Part shown: in pieces, positions 54,553 through 63,553 of the stretch
Position numbering within the stretch: position 1 is the stretch's first letter
Layout: the number at the start of each line of letters is the position of its first letter
From: Synechococcus sp. PCC 7336
GTDB lineage: Bacteria > Cyanobacteriota > Cyanobacteriia > Thermostichales > PCC-7336
Assembly (NCBI RefSeq): GCF_000332275.1
Contig: NZ_CM001776.1
Coordinates: 3,470,008 to 3,534,007 of the forward strand
Direction: 5' to 3'
DNA: 64,000 nucleotides
Made by a program: the position numbers and the translations under genes
The notes under the pieces: generated by a model
Seen by the model: the letters and a program-made list of their open reading frames with translations, nothing else
The model's database searches: none
Told to the model about the DNA's origin: nothing

Positions 54553-55554
54553 TTATGCGATCAGTCCTGCCGTTTGACATATATGAATGCCCACAATGAC
54601 AGCCACCCAAGATATGACGGTTACGAGAATAGGTATATCTGACAATAAAACATCTTCGGGTCTTTCTGTCGATTTGGTTGATTCTTGACCCAGCTCGAGC
54701 TTGCGATCGATGGTATCGACTAAGAACTGATATCGGAAGATTCCAAACATAACAAACGGTAATGTGAATAGCATCCAAGCAGTTGATGCACCGTTGACTA
54801 CTGGCCCAGAGCTCCAAAGGGCATAGCACATTACTGTGCTGGTGGTTGCCGTACTTTCCATGCGGTATAAGAAGGGAAGTGAATATCGCTGCAGCACAAA
54901 TCGCGTACTCCCTCCATATCTCAACATCATCTTGAGTTCAGCTTTGCGTTTCTCGATCGCCAAAAACAGAGAAAGCATGGCCGTGCAAAGCAGAAACCAG
55001 GGCGAGACCGGGATATCAGTACTGGCTGAACCTGCATAGGCTCGAAGTAGAAAGCCGGTTGCAATGGCTCCAATATCGGCAATGGGCTTGTGTTTGAGTT
55101 TCAAGTTGTAGGCAGTTTGCAGGAGGATGTAGGCAAAAAGCGTTAGAGCAAGAGTGGGCTTCCACAATCCGCTAACTAGGAGAGCTCCAATTAATAATCC
55201 CCCTGCCATTGCAATTGCGGTCGGTATGGCTACTTTACCTGCTGCAATCGGACGATTGCATTTCACCGGGTGCTGGCGATCGGATTCGAGATCGGCGATA
55301 TCATTCAGTAGGTAGAAGCCACTGGATACACAGCAAAATAATAGAAAGGCAATGAAGCAAGACCCAAGGGAATCCAACCGAAATGCAAATAATGGGACCG
55401 CAAAGACAATTAGATTTTTAGTCCATTGCCGAGGTCTTAGAGCCTTGAGATGTTCTGAGAACCTATGGTGCGAGGTTTCGGGTTGCATGACTGGAGGGCT
55501 CTCCCCTTCAGGTTCTAATAATTTTTCTCGCTCGTCTACAGGGTTGGTGTCCAT
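54553..55554 (-). CDS. UbiA-family prenyltransferase (decaprenyl-phosphate phosphoribosyltransferase-like)
   Basis: The 333-residue membrane protein has a hydrophilic N-terminus and about eight hydrophobic helices. Asp-rich motif 1 is LLNDIADLESDRQHPVKCNR followed by PIAAG. The second Asp region YNLKLKHKPIADIGAIATGF follows. The HLKALRPRQWTKNLIVF start and KHKPIADI are typical of the DPPR-synthase-like branch, which attaches phosphoribosyl to decaprenyl phosphate. In cyanobacteria the exact product is not established. Confidence 0.82.
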   Translation of the reverse strand: MDTNPVDEREKLLEPEGESPPVMQPETSHHRFSEHLKALRPRQWTKNLIVFAVPLFAFRLDSLGSCFIAFLLFCCVSSGFYLLNDIADLESDRQHPVKCNRPIAAGKVAIPTAIAMAGGLLIGALLVSGLWKPTLALTLFAYILLQTAYNLKLKHKPIADIGAIATGFLLRAYAGSASTDIPVSPWFLLCTAMLSLFLAIEKRKAELKMMLRYGGSTRFVLQRYSLPFLYRMESTATTSTVMCYALWSSGPVVNGASTAWMLFTLPFVMFGIFRYQFLVDTIDRKLELGQESTKSTERPEDVLLSDIPILVTVISWVAVIVGIHICQTAGLIA

Positions 55555-55861
55555 GATTTACTTGGCTTATCTGTATTGATATTCAATGGGAGTTGTTCGC
55601 TAGCGATAGATGATAGATTCAAGCCCTCTGGCTAGCTCCCTATACCCACGGAAAGTCGAGCTTTTCGGGCTCCATCTCAAAAACGGTCCAGACTGTTGTA
55701 CAGATGGAAATACTTCCCGTTTGTATGATGAGGTGTATCGCCTGTGGGGTCAATCAAACTGACGGGATCGCTATCTTCTGCAATCCCGGCACTGAATGGC
55801 GGTGGGTCCAGTTAGACAGCCTGCGTTTGTCTGAAGCGAATTTTTTGAGGCGAATCGATTT
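55555..55861. other. Intergenic between ubiA-like gene and mutM
   Basis: About 300 bases between divergently transcribed genes, so both promoters are expected here. I see no clear RNA gene. A frame beginning at 55,704 overlaps mutM and is probably chance. Confidence 0.4.
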
Positions 55862-56740
55862 GTGCCTGAATTACCTGAAGTTGAAACCGTCCGGCGCGAT
55901 CTCGAACGCTCGACGCTGCATCAAACGATCGCCAGCGTCGAAGTCCTGCTCGATCGCACCATCGCCCATCCCTCGCCTGCTGACTTCTGCAGTCGCTTGA
56001 GCGGCCAGCAACTGGTGGACTGGCAGCGACGGGGTAAATATTTGTTGGGGGAACTCAGCAGTGGCGATCGCCTCGGAGTTCACCTGCGCATGACCGGACA
56101 GTTACTCTGGCTGGAGTCCTCCGACGAACCGGTCCACAAACACACGCGGGTGCGCATGGCGATCGCCCAGGGCCGCGAATTGCGCTTCAACGATTGTCGC
56201 ACCTTCGGCCAAATCTGGTTGGTGCCCAGCGGCATCCCCACAGCGACAATTGTGACAGGGTTGGCCAAGTTGGGGCCGGAACCCTTAAGCCCCGAGTTTT
56301 CAGAGGAGTATTTTTACCAGCAGTTGCAAACAAGCCGCCGCCCGATTAAAAATGCCTTACTCGACCAGCGGTTAGTGGCGGGGGTGGGAAACATCTACGC
56401 AGATGAAGCCTTATTTCTCGCTCAGACGCATCCGCAGACCCCCTGCGATCGCTTCACCCGCCCCTGGAGTGCCCAACTCCGCGCCTGCCTCATTCAGGTC
56501 TTGAGTGACAGTATCGAGCAGCGGGGCACCAGCTTCAGTAGCTACCGCGATCTGGGTGGCGTTAACGGCAATTATCTGGGGCATGCATGGGTCTACAGCC
56601 GTAAGGGGAAACCCTGTCGGCGCTGCGATGGCGAGATTGTGCGGATTAAATTGGCGGGGCGATCGGCTCACTTTTGCCCCAACTGTCAATTTTCGTCGTC
56701 GGCCAAACTGACATCCTGGCTGCGCTGCCACAAACCGTAG
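55862..56740 (+). CDS. mutM: Formamidopyrimidine-DNA glycosylase
   Basis: The 292-residue protein starts at GTG so that the mature N-terminal Pro-Glu (PELPEVETVRRDLE), the Schiff-base catalytic pair, follows directly. The helix-two-turn-helix VAGVGNIYADEALFLAQTHP and the zinc finger CRRC...CPNC (residues about 255-275) are complete. It removes oxidised purines such as 8-oxoG. A conserved Lys is present in RGKYLLGEL. Its 3' end overlaps the convergent small gene by 55 bases. Confidence 0.95.
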   Translation: MPELPEVETVRRDLERSTLHQTIASVEVLLDRTIAHPSPADFCSRLSGQQLVDWQRRGKYLLGELSSGDRLGVHLRMTGQLLWLESSDEPVHKHTRVRMAIAQGRELRFNDCRTFGQIWLVPSGIPTATIVTGLAKLGPEPLSPEFSEEYFYQQLQTSRRPIKNALLDQRLVAGVGNIYADEALFLAQTHPQTPCDRFTRPWSAQLRACLIQVLSDSIEQRGTSFSSYRDLGGVNGNYLGHAWVYSRKGKPCRRCDGEIVRIKLAGRSAHFCPNCQFSSSAKLTSWLRCHKP

Positions 56741-56946
56741 AGATCGAGCACCGCAGTCAATTGCTTCTCTTCGGCTTCGGGGGATTGACTCACCACAATT
56801 GCTTCAATCTGGCTGTCGCCATAGCGAAACTGCTGGGCCTGACTCCATTCCAACTGGGCATCTACTCCAGGCACGCAACGCAGGTGGGCAGCTAACTCGC
56901 GGTAGACTGCCAGGGGCATGTCACGATACCGAATTGCGAATTGCAT
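56686..56946 (-). CDS. Conserved hypothetical protein (86 residues)
   Basis: I use ATG 56,946 (MQFAIRYRDMPLAVYRELAA), seven bases after the stop of the PedR-like gene, so the two are likely co-transcribed. The product is small and acidic with SQIEAIVVSQSPEAEEKQLT near the end. It resembles short cyanobacterial proteins of unknown function. It overlaps the convergent mutM tail. Confidence 0.7.
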   Translation of the reverse strand: MQFAIRYRDMPLAVYRELAAHLRCVPGVDAQLEWSQAQQFRYGDSQIEAIVVSQSPEAEEKQLTAVLDLYGLWQRSQDVSLADDEN

Positions 56947-56953
56947 AGAGGAG

Positions 56954-57229
56954 CTAGGCCGTTTGGGATTGGACTTCGCCAGAAGATAGAGTGCAACAGT
57001 TGACATCGTCCAGACAGACTTTGCCCCACTGCAAGGCCCAACGCACCAATGCCACACGATTGGCAGTTCGGGTTTTTTCTAAGATATTGCTGATGTGGTT
57101 ATCCACCGTGCGCTTGCTGATCTCTAGCCGCTTGGCAATATCCTGATTGGTCAAACCCGTTGCAATCAGCTCGACTACCTGCAATTCACGATCCGACAAA
57201 TTATCGTTAGTACGATAGGAGTTTTCCAT
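56954..57229 (-). CDS. pedR: Small LuxR-type regulator, PedR-like
   Basis: The 91-residue protein is almost only a LuxR/FixJ HTH: LSDRELQVVELIATGLTNQD, IAKRLEISKRTVDNHISNIL, followed by NRVALVRWALQWGKVCLDDV and CC. This matches the cyanobacterial PedR type, which senses photosynthetic electron transport, possibly through its cysteines. There is no receiver domain. The symbol rests on length and sequence pattern from memory. Confidence 0.75.
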   Translation of the reverse strand: MENSYRTNDNLSDRELQVVELIATGLTNQDIAKRLEISKRTVDNHISNILEKTRTANRVALVRWALQWGKVCLDDVNCCTLSSGEVQSQTA

Positions 57230-57342
57230 GCTGTCCGCCAGAACGTATATATACTCAATACCCTATGGCGACCATTGTAGAGGATCGACTTAGATGTGGC
57301 ACCTGCCGAGAGAAAAAAAAACTATGGGGCTGCAACTCTTGC

Positions 57343-57855
57343 CTAATTGGCCTCTGCATCTGTCGAATCGGATGGTCGAGTGCCGATGAAATCCTTGGGG
57401 CTTACCCCCTGCAAAAAGCGACGGAAAGCTTCTCGTTCGGCGTCGTCGGCATCCTGATCGACGGGAATTGAGGCTTCTGCAATCACCTCTTCCATCGTCC
57501 AAATGGGTGCATCCGCCCGCAGCGCAATGGCGATCGCATCGCTGGGCCGAGAGTCGATGTGAACGCTTTCTTCATCTTTGCGCAGGGTGATGGTGGCGTA
57601 AAATGTATCGTCCTTCAGCTCGCACACCACAATCTTGTCCACCGCATAGCCCAACTCTGTCCAAGAACTCAGGATCAAATCGTGGGTCATGGGGCGGGCG
57701 GGGGTTTGGCCGTCGAGGGCCTGCATAATGGCATTGGCCTCAGCTTTACCGACCCAAATGGGTAACGCTCGCCGTTCGCTGAGGTCTCGCAGAATCACAA
57801 TGGGCACGCGATTGGCAGCATCTAATGCAATCGCTGCAACCTCCATTTCCACCAT
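57343..57855 (-). CDS. Bifunctional nuclease (BFN/DUF151) family protein
   Basis: I chose ATG 57,855 (MVEMEVAAIALDAANRVPIV), which has GGGAGG nine bases upstream; the frame extends further back without typical sequence. Conserved parts are LRDLSERRALPIWVGKAEAN, ARPMTHDLILSSWTELGYAV, IDSRPSDAIAIALRADAPIW and FRRFLQGVSPKDF. DUF151 proteins have been reported as DNase/RNase in plants; the role in cyanobacteria is unclear. Confidence 0.88.
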   Translation of the reverse strand: MVEMEVAAIALDAANRVPIVILRDLSERRALPIWVGKAEANAIMQALDGQTPARPMTHDLILSSWTELGYAVDKIVVCELKDDTFYATITLRKDEESVHIDSRPSDAIAIALRADAPIWTMEEVIAEASIPVDQDADDAEREAFRRFLQGVSPKDFIGTRPSDSTDAEAN

Positions 57856-58064
57856 GATTCTGGCCTCCCGACCGCTGGGTAATTCGATCCTAACCATGCC
57901 CCATAGCTTTGACAAGCAGCCGAGATCGGGAGAAATTGCAAGAAAATGATTTGTTCTGTCAGTGCTTGACCGGTTGCAGAAACAATCGGATACCAATCGC
58001 AATCAATCGATAGATCGCCGCGATCAAAGATGTTTATCTGTCCCCACCACCCCACAAGATCGCC

Positions 58065-58742
58065 ATGTTCACTGGACTCATCCAAGCCACCGGTCGCCTG
58101 CAAACCGCAAACGAATCGCAAGTTCGCATCCACTGGCTGGGGGCCAGTCCCCAACTCTTGGGCGATTTGGAGTTGGGGGACAGTGTGGCGGTGGATGGGG
58201 TGTGTTTGACTGTGGCGCGGGGGACATCCGATGGCTTTATTGCCGATGTTTCGCCCGAAACGCTGGCCCGCACGACATTGGTCGATCGCCCCGCCAACCA
58301 TCTCGTCAATCTGGAGCGTTCGCTGCGGGTGGGGGGCAAGGTGGGGGGGCACTTCGTCACCGGTCACATCGATGGGATTGGCTATTTTGGCGAGGGCGTT
58401 GAAAGTGGAGCCGCTTGGGAATTGAGCTTTCGAGTACCCGAGCGGGTGGCAAAATATATCGTGCCCAAGGGCAGTATCGCCATCAACGGCATCAGTCTGA
58501 CAGTGGCAGATATGGAGGTTGGGGGGAGTGGGTTTAAGGTGGCTGTCATTCCCCATACCTACGAACTCACCAACTTATCTGCCCTCAAGCCGGGAGATCC
58601 AGTCAATCTAGAAGGGGATATTTTGGGCAAATATGTCGAGCAATTCTTGCTGGGGCGCAGGACGGAGACAACTGCCGAGCGGGTGCCGGTCGGCGAGCCC
58701 GCATTAGACCTGAGCTTTTTATCCGAACACGGTTTTTTGTAG
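58065..58742 (+). CDS. ribE: Riboflavin synthase, alpha chain
   Basis: The 225-residue protein has two lumazine-binding repeats. The first is MFTGLIQATGRLQTANESQV with LGDSVAVDGVCLTV and the second HFVTGHIDGIGYFG with GSIAINGISLTV. It converts two 6,7-dimethyl-8-ribityllumazine to riboflavin and a pyrimidinedione. It is divergent from the BFN gene, with about 210 bases between. Confidence 0.95.
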   Translation: MFTGLIQATGRLQTANESQVRIHWLGASPQLLGDLELGDSVAVDGVCLTVARGTSDGFIADVSPETLARTTLVDRPANHLVNLERSLRVGGKVGGHFVTGHIDGIGYFGEGVESGAAWELSFRVPERVAKYIVPKGSIAINGISLTVADMEVGGSGFKVAVIPHTYELTNLSALKPGDPVNLEGDILGKYVEQFLLGRRTETTAERVPVGEPALDLSFLSEHGFL

Positions 58743-58806
58743 GACTGGCCTCGATCGGAGACTCGCGCCTGTAGGATAAGGAGTTGATTGACCGCAAGAG
58801 GACGTT

Positions 58807-59499
58807 ATGGCGCTGACACCCAATGAATTGAAGAAAATGGCTGCTGAAGAGGCGGTCAAGCGCGTGCAATCGGGCATGGTGGTGGGACTGGGCACCGGTT
58901 CTACTGCTGCCTATGCCGTCAGCGCCATCGGCGATCGCATGAAAACAGAGGGGTTGAAGATTATCGGCGTGCCCACCTCCGCGCGCACGTTCGAGCAGGC
59001 CCAGTCCCTCGGCATTCCCCTTGCAACTTTGGAAGCACAGCCCAAATTGGATCTGGCGATCGATGGGGCTGACGAAATTGAACTGAGTTCCCTCAACTTG
59101 ATCAAGGGAGCGGGGGGGGCACTGCTGCGGGAGAAGCTAGTGGAGGTGAGCGCCGATCGCCTCATCATCGTGGCGGATAAGTCTAAAAAGGTGAATAAGC
59201 TGGGGGAGAAGTTTGCGCTACCCGTCGAGATTGTGCGGTTTGGTTGGAAGAGTACTTTCAGCCGTGTGGAGGCGCTCGGCTGCCAGCCCGTGTTGCGCCT
59301 GAGCGATGGTGGCGAACCGTTTATCACCGACGAGCAACATTACATCATTGATTGCCAATTCGGTCCGATGGACGATCCGGTGGCGATCGCCAATGCACTC
59401 AAAGCAACGGCAGGCGTCGTCGAGCACGGTCTCTTTATCGATATGACCGCCGAGGCGATCGTGGCCACCGATTCGGGTATCGAAGTATTGTCGAAGTAA
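58807..59499 (+). CDS. rpiA: Ribose-5-phosphate isomerase A
   Basis: The 230-residue protein has the RpiA motifs VVGLGTGSTAAYAVSAIG, IGVPTSARTFEQAQSLGIPL, LAIDGADEIELSSLNLIKGA and GGALLREKLVEVSADRLIIV, ending CQFGPMDDPVAIA. It interconverts ribose-5-P and ribulose-5-P in the Calvin and pentose-phosphate pathways. SD AGAGGA precedes ATG 58,807; it lies 64 bases behind ribE. Confidence 0.96.
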   Translation: MALTPNELKKMAAEEAVKRVQSGMVVGLGTGSTAAYAVSAIGDRMKTEGLKIIGVPTSARTFEQAQSLGIPLATLEAQPKLDLAIDGADEIELSSLNLIKGAGGALLREKLVEVSADRLIIVADKSKKVNKLGEKFALPVEIVRFGWKSTFSRVEALGCQPVLRLSDGGEPFITDEQHYIIDCQFGPMDDPVAIANALKATAGVVEHGLFIDMTAEAIVATDSGIEVLSK

Positions 59500-59555
59500 T
59501 CGACTTCTGCCGGGGTCGAGAGCGCCACATCCCCTGACCCCTAACGCTTGCCAGT

Positions 59556-60263
59556 ATGTGGGAAAAACCGCAGCGAATTACCCAGACGCATCTCAGGGTT
59601 CTCGACAAGGAACCCCACCGGTTTCGGCGACTGTTTCTAGATGGATTGGCGCTGCCTAACTTGCCGCGAAATCCTGAGGCGATCGAACGGGGCCAACAGT
59701 TTCACCAGCTCATGCAGCAACAGGCGCTGGCGTTGCCGATCGATGCGTTAGTGGCAGCCGATCGCGATCTGAAACGATATTTCGATGCCTACGAACGCCA
59801 TCCTCCCCCCTCGATTGAGGGCGATCGTCAAGCAGAATATCCTCTCGCCATCGCAATGCGGGGGTTCCAATTGTTCGGGGTTGTCGATCTGCTGGTGACA
59901 AATCGCGATCGCGCTCAAATTGTGGATTGGAAAACCTATCGCAGGCCGCGCGAGCTCCGAGAGCTGGAGTTCGATTGGCAAACTCGACTGTACCTATTTT
60001 TATTGGCCGAAACCCATGGCTATTCGCCGGCAATGCTATCGATGACCTACTGGTTTGCCGAAGCCCCCGATCGCCCTGTCACCCTTCACTACGATCGCGC
60101 TACCCATCAGGCCAACCGCCAAATCCTCGCTCGCCTGCTAGGCCAACTTGAAGATTGGCTGACTCACAACTCATTTCCTGACGGGAGCGAGTTCCAACGC
60201 GAGATCGCAGGAGCCGCTCGGCAACTGGATGTGGCTGATATCCCCCCTTTGCCGCTGCCCTAA
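59556..60263 (+). CDS. PD-(D/E)XK nuclease family protein (Cas4/RecB-like)
   Basis: The 235-residue protein has the N-terminal ITQTHLRVLDKEPHRFRRLF segment typical of this group. The active-site pattern is GVVDLLVTNRDRAQIVDWKT, then LYLFLLAETHGY. Cysteines of a Cas4 Fe-S cluster are absent. No CRISPR genes are near, so a general DNA-repair role is more likely. Confidence 0.85.
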   Translation: MWEKPQRITQTHLRVLDKEPHRFRRLFLDGLALPNLPRNPEAIERGQQFHQLMQQQALALPIDALVAADRDLKRYFDAYERHPPPSIEGDRQAEYPLAIAMRGFQLFGVVDLLVTNRDRAQIVDWKTYRRPRELRELEFDWQTRLYLFLLAETHGYSPAMLSMTYWFAEAPDRPVTLHYDRATHQANRQILARLLGQLEDWLTHNSFPDGSEFQREIAGAARQLDVADIPPLPLP

Positions 60264-60324
60264 AAGGGATACGATCTGACGGCGGTTACCAGCAAATCCA
60301 AGCAATCGCCCAAGCTTCAGAGGT

Positions 60325-60819
60325 TCAAGCCCGATTCCAAGCAAAGCGAACTTGACCGGGCAAATACTGAGCGATTTCTGAGTTTGATTCCGAACTCAGA
60401 ACTGCTTTTATCGCCCCGAACACAGCGATCGTGACATCCGTAGCACCTACATTTTTAGGCACTCCAGCTTCCTCTTGAATCCGACGCAGAAACATCTCAT
60501 CCCTAACATCCAAGGGAGCGCGAACCTGGCTCAACCAGCGGACTAACGGATTGGTATCGCGCCACAGTTGGGCGATCGATCCCGTTTGCAGATCGAGCCC
60601 GGATTCAATCTCGTCGAGTTCGGCCGCAATGCGGTTGGAGGCTTCAGTGGGCATGAGATCGCGAATCGAGCGAAATACCACTTCTGCAATATCGCGGGCA
60701 TCGTAGGTGCTATCTAGACCGCCATTAGCGGCCACTGCTTCTAGAAAAACCTGGTAAGGAGAGGGAGAGTCGACCTCTGCGGCAGGGTCTGGAGAGGAGG
60801 AAATCTCGGCTGCTGTCAT
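60325..60819 (-). CDS. DUF2267 family protein
   Basis: The 164-residue protein has two related helical repeats: YDARDIAEVVFRSIRDLMPT then, later, VTIAVFGAIKAVLSSESNSE with IAQYLPGQVRFAWN, the DUF2267 hallmark. Function unknown. It is convergent with the PD-(D/E)XK gene. Confidence 0.85.
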   Translation of the reverse strand: MTAAEISSSPDPAAEVDSPSPYQVFLEAVAANGGLDSTYDARDIAEVVFRSIRDLMPTEASNRIAAELDEIESGLDLQTGSIAQLWRDTNPLVRWLSQVRAPLDVRDEMFLRRIQEEAGVPKNVGATDVTIAVFGAIKAVLSSESNSEIAQYLPGQVRFAWNRA

Positions 60820-60921
60820 GGGTGAACCTTAAAAGCTTTAACTGTGGACTGAGGAGGACGAGCTGCGATCGCATCGTGGAAAGTGTCCATCGATGGAGCT
60901 AGCCTGCGGCGAGAGAATCAG

Positions 60922-61131
60922 TCAGTGGGTTGTCGCTGGGGCAAGACCAGTGTCCGAAATCATCCGATCTAGAAGTGCGTCTAGTTGCTCTAACGTAATC
61001 AGCCCAAACTGCCAGAGCACCATGTGCAGTGGACCTTGCAAGCGTTGAGCGTGGCGCATCGCCAGGTCGAGTTCTTCAGCAGAGACTGAAAACTCTTCCC
61101 GCAGCACTTTAACCAGATCGGTATCGGACAT
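60922..61131 (-). CDS. DUF2949 family protein
   Basis: I use the Met at 61,131 (MSDTDLVKVLREEFSVSAEE). The 69-residue protein continues LALRHAQ-like sequence (LDLAMRHAQRLQGPLHMVLW) and QFGLITLEQLDALLD. This is a small helical family seen in cyanobacteria. Function unknown. Confidence 0.82.
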   Translation of the reverse strand: MSDTDLVKVLREEFSVSAEELDLAMRHAQRLQGPLHMVLWQFGLITLEQLDALLDRMISDTGLAPATTH

Positions 61132-61266
61132 TAGAGGAGCCAAAGGCAGTAAAGCAACTATAACGGCTTTAATTAACTTTTGTAAACAAATTGAGAAAAA
61201 GGAATCCCCCGAGGCGGTCTTGGCCGTCTGACGTAGGTCTATTCGCTGGGTGGAGAAGAAAGAGGG

Positions 61267-62559
61267 TTAGCTAAATTGTTGAGTTAACTCTGCTGTCTTC
61301 AACACCACCTCTCGTTCTCGACCGTTGCGGTTAATGGATAGAGTGACCTCCGTCCCCACTGGCAAGCCCGAGATCGCGCCCTGCATCTGGCTGGCTTCGG
61401 TAACCGCCTCGCCATTGAGACCGATGATGATATCCCCGCCCTGCAAGCCAGCCGCAGCTGCAGGGGACTTCGCCACCACATCCACAATCAAGACGCCACT
61501 GGTGACGGTTTCGTCGAAATTAAAGCTCAGATCCCGCTGCTGTAACTGCTCCACCACTTCGGGGGAAAGCGTATTCATCCGCACCCCCACATAAGAGCGC
61601 ACGACCTTACCGTTGCTTAACAATTGATCGAGAATAATTTGGGCTTCATTGACTGGAATAGCAAAGCCAATCCCTTCTGCGCCGCGAATAATGGCCGTGT
61701 TAATCCCCACCACTTCGCCATCGATATTAATCAGCGGGCCACCCGAATTGCCGGGATTGATGGCTGCATCTGTTTGAATGAAATCAATGCGGCGATCGCC
61801 CACTCGAATTTCCTGGCTGGTGCGGCCCAAAGCACTAACGATCCCTGCCGTAACGCTATTGCTCAGCCCTAACGGACTGCCGAGGGCAACCACCCATTCG
61901 CCAGGACGCAACAGGCCGGAGTCGCCAAACCCAATGGCAGGCAACGGTTCATCGGTTTCCAACTGCACGACAGCCAAATCAGTGAGGGGATCGCGGCCGA
62001 TCACTCGCCCTGCATATTCTCGTCCGTCGGCCAGGGTGGCCCTCACCACGTCCGCATTGTTGACGACGTGGGCATTGGTGACGACCATCCCCGCTTCGCT
62101 AACAATAAAACCCGATCCAGACCCTCGTTGTTCGAAGCCTCTGCCTCTGGGCGATCGCTCCGGATCTCGCTCGTTGGGTCGACGGGGACCGGGTTCGGGT
62201 AAAAAGTCATCTAAAAAGCGCCGGAAAGGGGTGCGGGGAGCAGAGTTGTCTGGATTGACTGCTATGCGGCGGGCTGTTTGTAATTGCACGACAGCAGGAG
62301 CAGCCCGCTCGGCAGCGTCGGCAATAAAGTTGAGGCCGTAATTGCTCCGTTCGCTGGGGGCTGAGAGTTCGTCACTGAGATCGAAGATGGGATTCTCAAC
62401 GTCGTGGGAGGGCGAGGGAAAAGATTCTGCGGCTGATGGATTGTCTGCTCGGGGTTGCGAGGGCCGCTCGATCGCACTGCTGCAGGCTACCAGGGATAAC
62501 AGCCCTACCCCAACGCAAGACCGGACTATCCAACGAAGAGACGGAGAAGTGGGAGACAT
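61267..62559 (-). CDS. HhoA/HtrA-type serine protease, probable lipoprotein
   Basis: I chose Met 62,559 because a lipoprotein signal follows (LRWIVRSCVGVGLLSLVACS, lipobox LVAC). The 430-residue protein has the trypsin-like triad His in TNAHVVNNADVV, Asp in RDPLTDLAVVQLE and Ser in AAINPGNSGGPLI. One PDZ domain follows (SPAAAAGLQGGDIIIGLNGE). It acts in protein quality control at the membrane or periplasm. A basic Pro/Arg linker precedes the protease domain. Confidence 0.92.
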   Translation of the reverse strand: MSPTSPSLRWIVRSCVGVGLLSLVACSSAIERPSQPRADNPSAAESFPSPSHDVENPIFDLSDELSAPSERSNYGLNFIADAAERAAPAVVQLQTARRIAVNPDNSAPRTPFRRFLDDFLPEPGPRRPNERDPERSPRGRGFEQRGSGSGFIVSEAGMVVTNAHVVNNADVVRATLADGREYAGRVIGRDPLTDLAVVQLETDEPLPAIGFGDSGLLRPGEWVVALGSPLGLSNSVTAGIVSALGRTSQEIRVGDRRIDFIQTDAAINPGNSGGPLINIDGEVVGINTAIIRGAEGIGFAIPVNEAQIILDQLLSNGKVVRSYVGVRMNTLSPEVVEQLQQRDLSFNFDETVTSGVLIVDVVAKSPAAAAGLQGGDIIIGLNGEAVTEASQMQGAISGLPVGTEVTLSINRNGREREVVLKTAELTQQFS

Positions 62560-62684
62560 GCGCGATCGCCGGTGACAGGGCCGACGCCTCAAACAGACCA
62601 ATATGCTGAAATTCTAACTGTTCTGCCTCGGGGATTGGGTTACGGAACCGGAATCTCTGCGCTGAAGGTGATGGTGCCGCGCGT

Positions 62685-63278
62685 TTATTCCCGATCCTGT
62701 TTGGGCGCAAAGGCAATATCTTCGTAAATGCCTGCCATTGCGAGCTCGACAGGGATACTTGCCATTGTTACGGTTGTTTCCAGCCCTTCGTAAGACGTTA
62801 AAACCCATTGAGTGTCTGTCGTTTTGATGTAGCGATCGATGAATGGTCGAGATTGGCTGACCAGTAAGTATTCCGAGAAAGTTGGGATGGAGCGGTAGTA
62901 AAGGAATTTATTGCCTCGATCGTAGGCTTCTGTCGAGGGGGATAGGACTTCAACGATGAGTTTTGGATTCAGAATTTCATCTCGGCGGTTGTCGTTGAAC
63001 TGGGGTGGCCCCTCGATAGCTGCGATATCTGCGTAGGTACCTCGTCGGTATTGAGGAATCCAAATGCGTAAATCGCTGGTGATGGGTTTGAAGGAGGTGC
63101 CTTTCAGGGCAATTCGCAACAGGGCATAGATATTGCCAGCAATCTGGCTGTGCTCTAACGTACCTCCCGGCATAAGGGCGACTCCCCCATTGCGGTACTC
63201 GTGGCGCTCTTCCGAGGCTTCTTCCAAGGCCCGATAAGCAGTGAGGGTATAGGGTTGCGCGAGGGTGGGAGCAGTCAT
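62685..63278 (-). CDS. Uma2 family (DUF820) endonuclease-like protein
   Basis: The 197-residue protein shows the Uma2 layout: EEASEERHEYRNGGVALMPG, TSFKPITSDLRIWIPQYRRG, TYADIAAIEG and LIVEVLSPSTEAYDRGNKFL. The D...ExL core and fold resemble restriction endonucleases. The family is strongly amplified in cyanobacteria and its role is unknown. Confidence 0.92.
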   Translation of the reverse strand: MTAPTLAQPYTLTAYRALEEASEERHEYRNGGVALMPGGTLEHSQIAGNIYALLRIALKGTSFKPITSDLRIWIPQYRRGTYADIAAIEGPPQFNDNRRDEILNPKLIVEVLSPSTEAYDRGNKFLYYRSIPTFSEYLLVSQSRPFIDRYIKTTDTQWVLTSYEGLETTVTMASIPVELAMAGIYEDIAFAPKQDRE

Positions 63279-63553
63279 GGCGATCGCCCTGCAAAGGCTT
63301 TGCTGTCAGGGTAGCTCATCTGGGCGAAAGCCTCGATTGGCGATCGCTCTCTCGATGATTTCGAAATAGAAAATCGAGCAATCGTAACGCAAAATTTGAC
63401 GGGAATTCTCTTGGGTCAACCGAGTGGCGTAAAAGCTGTTTCTCCCCTCTCCCTGGGGCTATCCATTAGGCACAAGTCGATGGAGAGCTTACTGTGACTG
63501 GATTATAAACTGCAGTAGAGACTGAAGCAGTTGTAGCCGGAGGGAGAGAAACC

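Noticed and set aside
55704-56000. 98-residue frame overlapping the start of mutM
   Set aside because: Its second half is mutM in another frame and the first half matches nothing I recognise.
59556-60263. Cas4 gene
   Set aside because: The PD-(D/E)XK motifs fit, but the cysteines of the Fe-S cluster are absent and there is no CRISPR context.
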